Assembly (NCBI GenBank): GCA_039795895.1
Contig: JBDKKW010000003.1
Location: 1-61,899, forward strand
Direction: 5' to 3'
Origin: JBBTSQ01 sp039795895
GTDB taxonomy: Bacteria > Patescibacteriota > Minisyncoccia > Phycocordibacterales > JBAYGS01
DNA: 61,899 nucleotides
Shown here: piece by piece, positions 47,076 to 54,595 of the stretch
Position numbering within the stretch: the stretch's first letter is position 1
How the letters are laid out: each line of letters opens with the position of its first letter
Position numbers and translations under genes: made by a program
Notes under the pieces: generated by a model
Database searches by the model: none
Seen by the model: only the letters and a program-made list of their open reading frames with translations
What the model was told of the DNA's origin: nothing

Positions 47076-47359
47076 CAAAATACAAAATCCGCCGATGAGG
47101 CGGATTTTGTATTTTGTGCTGGGAAGCGAGCAAACTACTTTGCTCGCGACCCAGGTTCGAAAAGCGGAGCGATGTTTCGCTAGCAAGCGAAACCGCGAGC
47201 TGGGGTCGAGAAAAACAGGAGCGACGGCGACTGTTTATTCGTGACCGATCCGGTCGTACTCGACCACCTGGGTCCCAGCTTCGTTTCGAGGTACCGAGGA
47301 GCGAGTGAGATCTTGGGTCCCAGCACAAAATAACACCGCCTTGGCGGTGTTATTTTGTG
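47063..47359. repeat. tRNA 3'-end-derived structured tract after tRNA-Phe
   Basis: A perfect 26-bp stem (47068-47093 with 47099-47124) joins the tRNA acceptor strand to its inverted copy. Then hairpin GCGAGCAAACT/CTTTGCTCGC (47126-47147), ACCCAGGTTCGAA (47149-47161, exact inverted T-arm), hairpin GTTTCGC/GCGAAAC, AACAG-GAGCGACGGCGA-CTGTT (47214-47235), and hairpin GGTCG-TACT-CGACC. Forward copies of the tRNA end follow at 47267-47279 and 47314-47332; the last runs into a 17-bp terminator (47324-47359). Segment 47162-47254 is homologous to 52300-52208 (minus). Confidence 0.75.
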
Positions 47360-47360
47360 A

Positions 47361-47810
47361 TTAATTCCCCGGCTTAATCTTGAGCTTCGTCTGTCTCCCC
47401 TTATTTATCTTCGGTAATCGGATAGTGAGCAGACCATTTTTCTCAGTCGCTTCAGCTTCGTCTGGTTCAACTTCTTGGGGGAGTAGGATGGTGCGTGAAA
47501 AAGAGCCCCAGTATAACTCACGGAAAAAATAATCTTCATCAGCGACGGTGTGTACATTTTCTCGCTTGCATTTGATGGTCACCATATCTCGAGTAATGAC
47601 CACATCCAAATCTTCTTGGCGGACGCCAGCGACCATTGCTCGGATAATCACCTCAGATGGGGTCTGGTGTACATCGACCGAAAGCTCGCCTTCATTGTCA
47701 CCTTCTTCAAATTTTGCAACGCCCTTAATAGGGGTAGTCTCTTCGGTATCATCTTCCATTGGCACTCCGCCAGTGAGTCTTTCAAAAAATGAGCGTTTAT
47801 GTTTAGACAT
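47361..47810 (-). CDS. Small heat-shock protein (Hsp20/alpha-crystallin)
   Basis: 149 residues. The alpha-crystallin domain covers about 43-140 (VDVHQTPSEVIIRAMVAGVRQEDLDV, YWGSFSRTILLP, KNGLLTIRLPK with the conserved G-L-L motif). The N-terminus is acidic (MEDDTEETTP). ATP-independent chaperone that holds unfolding proteins. It follows the PrsW-like gene by 12 nt on the same strand and is probably cotranscribed. Confidence 0.93.
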   Translation of the reverse strand: MSKHKRSFFERLTGGVPMEDDTEETTPIKGVAKFEEGDNEGELSVDVHQTPSEVIIRAMVAGVRQEDLDVVITRDMVTIKCKRENVHTVADEDYFFRELYWGSFSRTILLPQEVEPDEAEATEKNGLLTIRLPKINKGRQTKLKIKPGN

Positions 47811-47822
47811 AATGTAAATGAG

Positions 47823-48533
47823 TTATTGGGTAAGTGGTTTGGTGAGTGTTGGTTTGGCTATTCTTTTGATTCGACTAAATACAATCAGCAAGAGAATAAT
47901 AGCAATCCACACTCCGTAGAACACCCTAAATACTTCAGTACCTTTCGCATCCATTATAAAAAAATTAAAGGTTGCGTGCAAACCGGTCGAGAGGATAAGT
48001 CCAATAACCGTTGCTACTTCTCGCTTATAGCGGCCCTTGTAAAATTCCGTGGCAATGACCGCACCGACTACTCCCGAGGTGAGCACATGGAGGAGGCTGG
48101 CACCGATAAAGCGGAGGTTACCGGTGACGAGGCTCTCGATAGGTGTGTAGTGGAGCATTGATCCAGCAATAAAGAGGGTGTTTTCGAGCGCAGAAAAGCC
48201 GAGTGCTGCGGTGATGAGGTAGATCATGGCATCAACTGGCTCATCAAAATATTTCCGGTCGAGAGCGGGAAGGTAGGCCGCAAGGTATTTCAGTACTTCT
48301 TCGATACCCGCCCATGCGACGACGATCCAAAAGCTCGCACCGATCATTGAGCCGATTTGCTTTTGTAAGTAACCAGCGAGAGGGACGACCACCATACCGC
48401 AGAGGAAGACTGAGAGGAGGACTGCTCGAGGTTCTGGATGTCGATCTTCGTGAAGCCAGCACCAGAGCCAAAAGAGGGCTGGGAGAATGCCTCCGAGGGC
48501 GGCGTAGAGGAGTATGTCAGGAGCGGTTTCCAT
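47823..48533 (-). CDS. PrsW-family intramembrane metalloprotease
   Basis: 236 residues with about seven helices. PrsW motifs are visible: GIEEVLKY (about 71-78, catalytic Glu pair), GFSALENTLF (about 103-112), LLHVLTSGVVG (about 133-143) and STGLHATFNF (about 170-179). The family cuts membrane-bound substrates such as anti-sigma factors; which one here is unknown. The start is fixed by TATACT 6 nt upstream. Confidence 0.87.
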   Translation of the reverse strand: METAPDILLYAALGGILPALFWLWCWLHEDRHPEPRAVLLSVFLCGMVVVPLAGYLQKQIGSMIGASFWIVVAWAGIEEVLKYLAAYLPALDRKYFDEPVDAMIYLITAALGFSALENTLFIAGSMLHYTPIESLVTGNLRFIGASLLHVLTSGVVGAVIATEFYKGRYKREVATVIGLILSTGLHATFNFFIMDAKGTEVFRVFYGVWIAIILLLIVFSRIKRIAKPTLTKPLTQ

Positions 48534-48539
48534 AGGGGA

Positions 48540-48545
48540 AGTATA
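48540..48545 (-). promoter_or_regulatory. -10 box TATACT for the PrsW-like gene
   Basis: TATACT on the minus strand, 6 nt before the ATG at 48533. Confidence 0.55.
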
Positions 48546-48582
48546 TAGTAAAAAGTACAAAGTATGAAGTATATAATACGGG

Positions 48583-48622
48583 GAAAAGCCCCAGAAATTG
48601 TGGGGCAATTTCTGGGGCTTTC
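48583..48622 (-). terminator. Terminator of valS
   Basis: AAAGCCCCAGAAATTG/CAATTTCTGGGGCTTT perfect 16-bp stem, 5-nt loop, T run on both strands. Nearly the same stem sequence as the terminator at 12531-12569. Confidence 0.85.
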
Positions 48623-48661
48623 TTTGTATTCCTCTAACAACTCTACACCAATGACTATCAA

Positions 48662-50845
48662 CTATGCTTCAGGCCACTTCTCGATCATCAGTAGTTTCTT
48701 GTTTGCGATTGGTAGGTGTTCCCAAATCGTCTCAGTCACAAACGGCATAAATGGATGGAGGAGTTTGATACAGGTGGTGAGGATGTAGAAGAGGGTGAGT
48801 TGGCGTGAGGTTTTGATAATGGCGTCGGTGCCTGCAATCTTTGCTTTTGAATCTTCAATGATAATGTCAGCAAACGTGTGCCAAACATAGTGATAGATTT
48901 TTTCAGCAGACATATAGAAGCGGTAGTCTTCGAGATCTTTGGTGATGTCGGCAACGAGGGTGTGGAGCTCAGTGATTAGTTTGGTGTCCTCGGGAGTTAA
49001 GCCATTGTGGTCCGGAGCATTTGTCGACAAGATTTGAATACCCTCACATGAAGTGAGTACAAAACGGGTGATGTTCCAAAGTTTATTTCCAAAATTCTTG
49101 TATCCCTTTATTTTATTTTCTGAAAGTGATAGGTCGGTGCCGGGAGTGTTGCCCACGACAAGGCCAATACGGAGCGCGTCAGTGCCGTATTTGACGATAA
49201 GGTCGGTAGGGTTGATCACATTACCCTTACTCTTACTCATCTTTTTGCCCGATGCATCATTTACCAAGCCGTGGAGATATACCGTGTGGAATGGAGCCTT
49301 GCCAGTGAGATAGAGGCCAAAGATCACCATACGCGGAATCCATTTAAAGATAAGGTCCGAGCCGGTCTCCATCACGTCGGTTGGGTAGAATTGCTTCCAA
49401 TCACTACCTTCGGAATATCCGAGGGAGAGGAGTGGCCACTGTCCAGATGAGAACCAGGTATCAAAAGTGTCGGTATCGGCACGGAGTGTTGCCTTGCACT
49501 TTGGACAAGTGGTGAGTTCGTTTTCTAGATCAGGCTCGGCAAAACTACACGAGTCACAAATTTTGGCTGGAATCGGAATGCCCCAGACGATTTGTCGAGA
49601 AATATTCCAGTCGAGGGTATTTTTCATCCAGTAGAGGAAGATCTTGCGGTAATTATCTGGCTCAAAGATGACTTGTTTTGCATCAACAGCTTTGATCGCT
49701 TTCTCTGCAAGGGGGGCCATTTTTACAAACCACTGCGGAAGAATCTGTGGCTCGATAACGGTCTCGCATTTGTAGCAGACGGGGACATTATGCACGTATT
49801 TCTCATCGACTTTCACGAGTAGGCCTTTGGCTTTGAGCTTCTCGACGATTTTTGGTCTCGCATCGGTGATTTTCATACCGGCAAATTCGCCAGCAATAGG
49901 GAGGAGCTTGCCACGCATATCGATAACTTGCTCGCGGTCGAGTTTGTGTCGCTCCGCAATGCCAAAGTCGATGGCGTCGTGCCATGGGGTGATAGTCATC
50001 ACACCGGTACCAAATTCCATATCAATCGCTTCATCCTTGATGACGGTTGCAGTGATGGGGCCGTTGATCCATTCGAGATCAATCTTTTGTCCTTGTTTGT
50101 ATTCCGCATAGCGCTTATCGTCTGGATGCATCACCACATACTTATCTCCAAATTTTGTCTCAGGGCGGGCGGTACCGATGGTGAATGGACCGTATTTGAA
50201 ATAATAAAATGGATCAGTCTTTTCTTTGCTCTCGGTTTCTACGTCAGAAAGGGAAGTGGCGTGTTTTGAGCACCAATTTACGATACGTGAACCGCGATAG
50301 ACGAGACCGTCATCAAACATCTTCTTAAATGTGCGGTGAGTTTCTGCGATTACTTTCGGGTCGAGAGTGAATTTTTCCCGAGACCAGTCGCATGAAGCGC
50401 CAAGTGCGCGTACCTGTGCTTCCATGTTCGCTTTATTCTCAAGTGTGAAGGCGAGAATTTCTTTGTAGAGGTCCTGAGGATCCATTTTGAATCGAGAACG
50501 ACCTTCTTTCTCAAGCTTTTTTTCGTACACGATTTGTGTCTCAAAACCAGCGTGATCAGCTCCGGGTACCCACAGAGTCTTGAAGCCTCGCATACGTTTG
50601 AAGCGAATCATGATGTCTTCGAGAGTGATGGCGAGAGCGTGGCCGACGTGGAGGTTGCCGTTGGCATTTGGTGGAGGCATTACGATGGTAAACGGTCGCT
50701 GGTGTCTGATAGGAAGTCGGTCGGGATTAAAAAAACCACTGTCGTGCCAGAGCTTGTAGATGCGAGTCTCATGCTCCTCGGCGTTGTATGGCTTGAGGAA
50801 TGCTTGGGGGATATTTGGGTCTTGGTAGGGTTTATTCTCAGTCAT
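48662..50845 (-). CDS. valS: Valyl-tRNA synthetase (short form)
   Basis: 727 residues, against 880-950 in most bacteria. Class I signatures: NANGNLHVGHAL (HIGH motif as HVGH, residues 66-69) and KKMSKSKGN (about 535). The editing (CP1) domain, a zinc-like CPKCKA and the anticodon domain remain; the usual C-terminal coiled-coil arm is missing. Charges tRNA-Val, and a tRNA-Val gene lies 1.5 kb away. The start is set by TACTAT 8 nt upstream. Confidence 0.95.
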   Translation of the reverse strand: MTENKPYQDPNIPQAFLKPYNAEEHETRIYKLWHDSGFFNPDRLPIRHQRPFTIVMPPPNANGNLHVGHALAITLEDIMIRFKRMRGFKTLWVPGADHAGFETQIVYEKKLEKEGRSRFKMDPQDLYKEILAFTLENKANMEAQVRALGASCDWSREKFTLDPKVIAETHRTFKKMFDDGLVYRGSRIVNWCSKHATSLSDVETESKEKTDPFYYFKYGPFTIGTARPETKFGDKYVVMHPDDKRYAEYKQGQKIDLEWINGPITATVIKDEAIDMEFGTGVMTITPWHDAIDFGIAERHKLDREQVIDMRGKLLPIAGEFAGMKITDARPKIVEKLKAKGLLVKVDEKYVHNVPVCYKCETVIEPQILPQWFVKMAPLAEKAIKAVDAKQVIFEPDNYRKIFLYWMKNTLDWNISRQIVWGIPIPAKICDSCSFAEPDLENELTTCPKCKATLRADTDTFDTWFSSGQWPLLSLGYSEGSDWKQFYPTDVMETGSDLIFKWIPRMVIFGLYLTGKAPFHTVYLHGLVNDASGKKMSKSKGNVINPTDLIVKYGTDALRIGLVVGNTPGTDLSLSENKIKGYKNFGNKLWNITRFVLTSCEGIQILSTNAPDHNGLTPEDTKLITELHTLVADITKDLEDYRFYMSAEKIYHYVWHTFADIIIEDSKAKIAGTDAIIKTSRQLTLFYILTTCIKLLHPFMPFVTETIWEHLPIANKKLLMIEKWPEA

Positions 50846-50853
50846 GTCGACCA

Positions 50854-50859
50854 ATAGTA
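50854..50859 (-). promoter_or_regulatory. -10 box TACTAT for valS
   Basis: TACTAT on the minus strand, 8 nt before the ATG at 50845. Confidence 0.5.
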
Positions 50860-50903
50860 GCAAAAATAGGGCTATTTTGCCATAGAATACAGACAAGAAG
50901 TGG

Positions 50904-50916
50904 TTAGTAGTTAGAC
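50904..50916 (+). repeat. Short copy of the S23-arm repeat
   Basis: TTAGTAGTTAGAC, the core of the arm at 8445-8464, between valS and tsaD. Confidence 0.4.
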
Positions 50917-50956
50917 GGCAGATCAGAAGGAGCAAAAATGATGCTTGGGTTTGAAA

Positions 50957-52189
50957 TTAGAAGCTCAAATTACCTTTTGCGACAAGTAATGGGGTCGCTG
51001 TGTGGTCGGGGGTCTGGGTGAGGTGTTGCATATAGCCCGCACAAGCAATCATCACTGCATTGTCGGTCGAGAGGGCGAGAGATGGGAAGAAGAGTTTGAT
51101 ATGCGGATGTTCGGTCACGAGTGCTTCAAATGCCTTGCGGATGTGGGTGTTGGCGATCACGCCGCCTCCGATAATAAGTGTCTGTGCGCCGTAGTGTTCA
51201 AGTGCTTTTTTTGTTTTAGTGACGAGGACCTCGGTCACCGCATCTTCAAATTCGCGAGCGATGACTTCTTTGTCTTTTTCGGTGAGGGTTTTTAGTTCTT
51301 GTGTAAGGTAGAGCACTGCTGTTTTGAGACCAGAAAAAGAAAAATCAAAATCTTTGGTGTGGAGCATCGGACGTGGGAGAGGATAAGGGGTTGGTTGACC
51401 AGTGTTCGAGAATCTCGATTTTGTTGCTAGTCTTGAAATCTCTGGACCGCCGGGATAGGGTAGGCCGAGCATGCGGGCTACTTTATCAAAAGCTTCACCG
51501 ACAGCATCGTCCCGGGTTTGGCCGATGTTGGTGTATGTGCCCCAGCTTTCGATCAAGATGAGCTCGGTGTGGCCTCCGGAAATAAGGAGGGCGAGAGCGG
51601 GGAAAAGGATTGGGGAGTTGTTAGTTGATAGTTTACGGTCTTTAGTCTGAGGATCAGAAATTAGAAATTTTGACTTAGTAATTTCTCTGTCTACCAAAAC
51701 AGAGACGATATGTCCCTCCATGTGATTGACGGGTATGATGGGAATATTCCAAAGGAGGGAAAGTGCTCGAGCGAAATTGATGCCGACCCAAAGTGCTGGT
51801 TCGAGTCCGGGTCCGACAGTGACCGCGATGGCATCGATGGAGGGTTTTTCTATTTTTGGAAGATACGCCAAGAATTGTTCTTGTAGCTCCGGTTCTTTTG
51901 TTAGAATGGCTTTAATGTCTTCGACCTGTTCATTAGAAATTAGAAATTGGGAATTAGAAATTCCGAAACCCGATTCTTCCAAAGTTTTCTTAAACAAGGG
52001 AATCAGGTTTCGGCTGTGTTCTCGTTTTGCGAGTGCGGGGAAGACACCTCCGTATTGTTCGTGAATTTTAATCTGAGAATTAAGTGCATTTCCGAGCACC
52101 GAAAAAGCGGGTGTATTTTTATCACCGGTCGCGGATACTATGCATACTGCGGTTTCGTCGCAGGAGGTTTCGATGCCGAGGATGAGCAT
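50957..52189 (-). CDS. tsaD: tRNA N6-adenosine threonylcarbamoyltransferase with two repeat-derived inserts
   Basis: 410 residues, about 70 more than usual. Core motifs: LGIETSCDETAVCIV (3-17), HMEGH (metal-binding, about 160), LLISGGHTELILI, and GGVIANTHIRKAF near the C-terminus. It adds the threonylcarbamoyl group for t6A37 in ANN-decoding tRNAs. Two extra segments (about residues 78-118, with FLISNEQ, and 172-195, with FLISDPQ) are both encoded by AATTTCTAATTTCT repeats and both keep the frame. An upstream GTG frame to 52243 runs through the tRNA-Val-linked element and is not preferred. Confidence 0.92.
   Translation of the reverse strand: MLILGIETSCDETAVCIVSATGDKNTPAFSVLGNALNSQIKIHEQYGGVFPALAKREHSRNLIPLFKKTLEESGFGISNSQFLISNEQVEDIKAILTKEPELQEQFLAYLPKIEKPSIDAIAVTVGPGLEPALWVGINFARALSLLWNIPIIPVNHMEGHIVSVLVDREITKSKFLISDPQTKDRKLSTNNSPILFPALALLISGGHTELILIESWGTYTNIGQTRDDAVGEAFDKVARMLGLPYPGGPEISRLATKSRFSNTGQPTPYPLPRPMLHTKDFDFSFSGLKTAVLYLTQELKTLTEKDKEVIAREFEDAVTEVLVTKTKKALEHYGAQTLIIGGGVIANTHIRKAFEALVTEHPHIKLFFPSLALSTDNAVMIACAGYMQHLTQTPDHTATPLLVAKGNLSF
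51653..51690. repeat. AATTTCTAATTTCT repeat inside tsaD, copy 1
   Basis: On the minus strand AAATTTCTAATTTCTGAT, encoding KFLISD. Palindromic: AGAAATTA at the left is inverted as TAATTTCT at the right. Confidence 0.55.
51931..51964. repeat. AATTTCTAATTTCT repeat inside tsaD, copy 2
   Basis: On the minus strand CAATTTCTAATTTCTAATG preceded by GGAATTTCTAATTCC, encoding ISNSQFLISNE. Confidence 0.55.
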
Positions 52190-52207
52190 GGGTTTTCGGC
52201 AGAAGAG

Positions 52208-52336
52208 GATTAGGTCACGAATATTTTGTTCGCCGTCGCTCACAAAATTTCTTGACCTCGACTCGCCGGTTTTTCTTGCTAGAAAAACATGACTCCGTCT
52301 TTCAAATCCTCACAAAAGCTTCGCTTTTTTACCGGT
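52208..52336 (-). repeat. tRNA-linked structured tract between tRNA-Val and tsaD
   Basis: On the minus strand, after the tRNA: GAGGATTTGAA (52311-52301, exact inverted copy of the T-arm), CGGAGTCATGTTT, hairpin TTTTTC-TAGCAA-GAAAAA, CGGCGAG, then TTTTGT-GAGCGACGGCGA-ACAAAA (52247-52224) and TATTCGTGACC. The same order of conserved blocks follows tRNA-Phe, with different but still complementary stems. The tract ends close to the tsaD start and may be in its 5' region. Confidence 0.7.
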
Positions 52337-52408
52337 GGGCGGTAGAGGATTTGAACCTCTGACATTCACAACGTCAATGTGACGCTCTACCAACTGAGCT
52401 AACCGCCC
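52336..52408 (-). tRNA. tRNA-Val(GAC)
   Basis: Acceptor GGGCGGT/ACCGCCC, D-arm GCTCAGTTGGTAGAGC, anticodon stem TCACA/TGTGA around TTGACGT (anticodon GAC), T-arm AGAGG-TTCAAAT-CCTCT, discriminator A. No encoded CCA. Confidence 0.95.
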
Positions 52409-52460
52409 GTGCCAGAAGAATAGCAGGTTTTTGTCGCTCGGGGAAGCCCTTTTAGAAAAG

Positions 52461-52492
52461 AAAAAATGGCAGGCCGAGTACGGCCTGCCATT
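52461..52492 (-). terminator. Terminator of the dGTPase-like gene
   Basis: AATGGCAGGCCG/CGGCCTGCCATT stem with a 4-nt loop and a T run on the minus strand. Confidence 0.85.
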
Positions 52493-52498
52493 GTGAAA

Positions 52499-53539
52499 TT
52501 ACCAGTTGAGATCGAGTTCAATCCCATTGATCGCAAACAAATGTTCGCGATCCGTATTCCTGATGATTTCTCCAAGGCCTGTATCCATCAGGACCCTGGA
52601 ATTGAGCATATGCGGGTCATCGATCAGACGAGAGACTTCTTCGTCTGTCAGAAGTGCAATTCCAAGCCAGGGCGGAATCAGCTCACTTCGATTGATGAAG
52701 TCGTAGATCGGATCAAGGAACCGGGCGACATTTTGTTCAACTACGCGTTCGTATTCGGCATACATCAGTCCACGAAGCTTGTTGAACATGAGGGCTGGTT
52801 CGGAAGTCTCAAAATGTACCCGACCAGCTTTGGCTGACTCTTCGCAGAGTGCCATGATGGTGCGAAAGGTGCGGTCTCGCTGATAGCCACCAAACCAAGC
52901 CATCACTTTCTCGAGTTCCGAACTGCAACGCCACTCCAGTCTTTTGAAGTCGTTGTAGTCGGCGAAGAGGTAGGCGATCTTGTCGGCATAACGTACCACC
53001 CAGGCCTCTTGAGTCATGGTCTCAGACGTATTTTTGCCTGAGTGTCGCCACATACCATCGAGTGTTGCGTGGGTGAGGTTGAGTCCTCTGCCCTTACGTT
53101 CGATGTGTTGGGCGATCACCACTCCAAATACTTCATGGGTGAATTTTGGGTTCCATTTCTTTTGGAGGTAGTTTTCACCTTGGTGGCCAAATGGCACGTG
53201 GCCAATGTCGTGACCCAAAGCGATCGCTTGGGTGAGGTGGATATTGAGTCCCAGATGTTCGGTAATGCGAATCGAGTGGGCAACTACTTCGTTTACATGT
53301 GTTGCCCGATTGCGGATGTGGGGTGTGTGATGCGATGATGCCACTTGATTTTTGCCACCCATTCGCCGAGAGGCTTTGGACGACAAAATCACTGAGCTAT
53401 CATCCACAAATTGATCGCCGATACGGAAGTCGTTCTCGTAGGTCTTCCGACGATGACTTCCATTGGTCTTAAGATGAGCGAGTGCTCCGGCCGTAGCCAA
53501 AAAACGCTTCAAGAGTTCTTGATCTGGTATTGCTTGCAT
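52499..53539 (-). CDS. dGTP triphosphohydrolase-like HD protein
   Basis: 346 residues. The HD core is ATHVNEVVAHS (first His, about 80-90), then ALGHDIGHVPFGHQGE (about 107-122), and a later VRYADKIAYLFADYND (about 180-195), the order found in dNTP triphosphohydrolases. These enzymes release triphosphate from dNTPs and tune dNTP pools or restrict phages. It may complement NrdAB. It lies just beside the phage module, so a phage or defence link is possible but unproven. Confidence 0.87.
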   Translation of the reverse strand: MQAIPDQELLKRFLATAGALAHLKTNGSHRRKTYENDFRIGDQFVDDSSVILSSKASRRMGGKNQVASSHHTPHIRNRATHVNEVVAHSIRITEHLGLNIHLTQAIALGHDIGHVPFGHQGENYLQKKWNPKFTHEVFGVVIAQHIERKGRGLNLTHATLDGMWRHSGKNTSETMTQEAWVVRYADKIAYLFADYNDFKRLEWRCSSELEKVMAWFGGYQRDRTFRTIMALCEESAKAGRVHFETSEPALMFNKLRGLMYAEYERVVEQNVARFLDPIYDFINRSELIPPWLGIALLTDEEVSRLIDDPHMLNSRVLMDTGLGEIIRNTDREHLFAINGIELDLNW

Positions 53540-53766
53540 ATGTTGTGTTTGTGAGGTGCTTTTCTGTATCTATACAATCACAACGGGAGGGGAGATGCAA
53601 GGATAACTTATTTGGCGGTGGCGATGTCCGGAAGTTTGAACCGGCCTTCGTCCGGAAAACCCTTAGTTATGGCCGTATAGATAAAATTGTACGCCAATTG
53701 CGACGTTATTACAAGGAAAATCCGACCTCTTTCGACATCCCGGCTTTCGCCCAGAAGGTCTACTAA
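53530..53766 (+). CDS. Uncertain short ORF at the host/phage junction
   Basis: 78-residue frame. The C-terminal half (VRKTLSYGRIDKIVRQLRRYYKENPTSF) reads like a real basic helical protein; the first 25 residues do not, and the frame overlaps the start of the divergent dGTPase-like gene. It may be a short gene with a non-ATG start or the 3' remnant of a gene. GAAAATCCGA near 53717 is inverted as TCGGATTTTC near 53768 and may form a terminator. Confidence 0.35.
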   Translation: MLAYVVFVRCFSVSIQSQREGRCKDNLFGGGDVRKFEPAFVRKTLSYGRIDKIVRQLRRYYKENPTSFDIPAFAQKVY

Positions 53767-53794
53767 GATCGGATTTTCGCTAGTCTAAGAGGCT

Positions 53795-54010
53795 TTATTG
53801 CTCCCCGCGAGCAATGTCGTCCTCGATCAATTTCTGCTCTTTTAGGTATCGAGTTATCGCATACCAAGCCGCATTGATCACTGGGATCAGTAACGCCCAG
53901 CGTGGGTCGTTCTGAGCGTAAGCGATCAGGAGCGGCAGGATCGATGATACCGCCGAGTAGAAAAATACGATGAGCAGGTGCTTCAGTGCTTCTTTGGTTG
54001 GTGTTGTCAT
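53795..54010 (-). CDS. Holin-like phage membrane protein
   Basis: 71 residues with two hydrophobic helices (LLIVFFYSAVSSILPLLIAYA and WALLIPVINAAWYAIT) joined by a short loop, and a charged C-terminus (KEQKLIEDDIARGEQ). Size, topology and position next to an endolysin indicate a holin. The ATG follows the amidase stop by a few nt with no Shine-Dalgarno site. Confidence 0.65.
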   Translation of the reverse strand: MTTPTKEALKHLLIVFFYSAVSSILPLLIAYAQNDPRWALLIPVINAAWYAITRYLKEQKLIEDDIARGEQ

Positions 54011-54015
54011 AGTGG

Positions 54016-54591
54016 TTAGAAGATTATTCCCTTAATAATTGCCAGTCCCTCTTCGATTTTCCTCACACCATCCTCGACCGTGGGACTCGTTGCCGGCGTT
54101 TGCTGGCTGGCAAGTGCGACCAGCTCGTCGAGGATGCGTTTGTTGGTTGCCGGGCAGTTCGGCTTCTTTGAGAAGATCTCAAAGTGTCCGATGACGTGGT
54201 CGCGGTCGATCGGGATTTGCCATCGCTGGCAGATCTCGCGGATCATGGTCGCGCTGGCTTGCTTCATTGCGTCAGTCCACACATCGTCCGGCTTGCCCTC
54301 ATGCTCGATTCCAATCGTGTAGAGGTTCGGGTTTATATTCGGCCGAATGAGTTTCCAGACCGGCGCATCAACACGGCCAGCGTGCCACGCAGTATCGTTT
54401 TCTTGCACATACTGGTGGACTTCACCGAGCTTTCCAATCCCGTAATGTGCGCTTACTTGCGAATTGTGATCTGCGAACCATGCATCGGTGCCGCCAAGTG
54501 TGCCGTCCATGATGTGGATGACAACCGCTTCTGGTCGGTACGTTTTGCGACCAACCCAGAAGTTTGGCGATTTCTTTTGAATGATGTTCAT
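54016..54591 (-). CDS. Phage endolysin, N-acetylmuramoyl-L-alanine amidase (Amidase_2)
   Basis: 191 residues. Amidase_2/PGRP fold: VVIHIMDGTLGG (zinc His, about 23-34), SAHYGIGKLGEVHQYV, DTAWHAG, GIEHEG and GHFEIFSKKPNCPA (zinc His and Cys, about 139-152). Cuts the stem peptide from peptidoglycan for host lysis. It lies between two small membrane proteins, forming a lysis cassette at the end of the phage late genes. Confidence 0.92.
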   Translation of the reverse strand: MNIIQKKSPNFWVGRKTYRPEAVVIHIMDGTLGGTDAWFADHNSQVSAHYGIGKLGEVHQYVQENDTAWHAGRVDAPVWKLIRPNINPNLYTIGIEHEGKPDDVWTDAMKQASATMIREICQRWQIPIDRDHVIGHFEIFSKKPNCPATNKRILDELVALASQQTPATSPTVEDGVRKIEEGLAIIKGIIF

Positions 54592-54595
54592 AGAG

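Noticed and set aside
47103..47308. Protein-coding frames across the tRNA-Phe tract
   Set aside because: Frames open on both strands are caused by palindromes; there is no start context and no protein-like sequence.
52190..52243. GTG start for tsaD at 52243
   Set aside because: The extra codons are the conserved GAGCGACGGCGA/TATTCGTGACC blocks of the tRNA-linked element; TsaD proteins start at MLILGIETSCDET.
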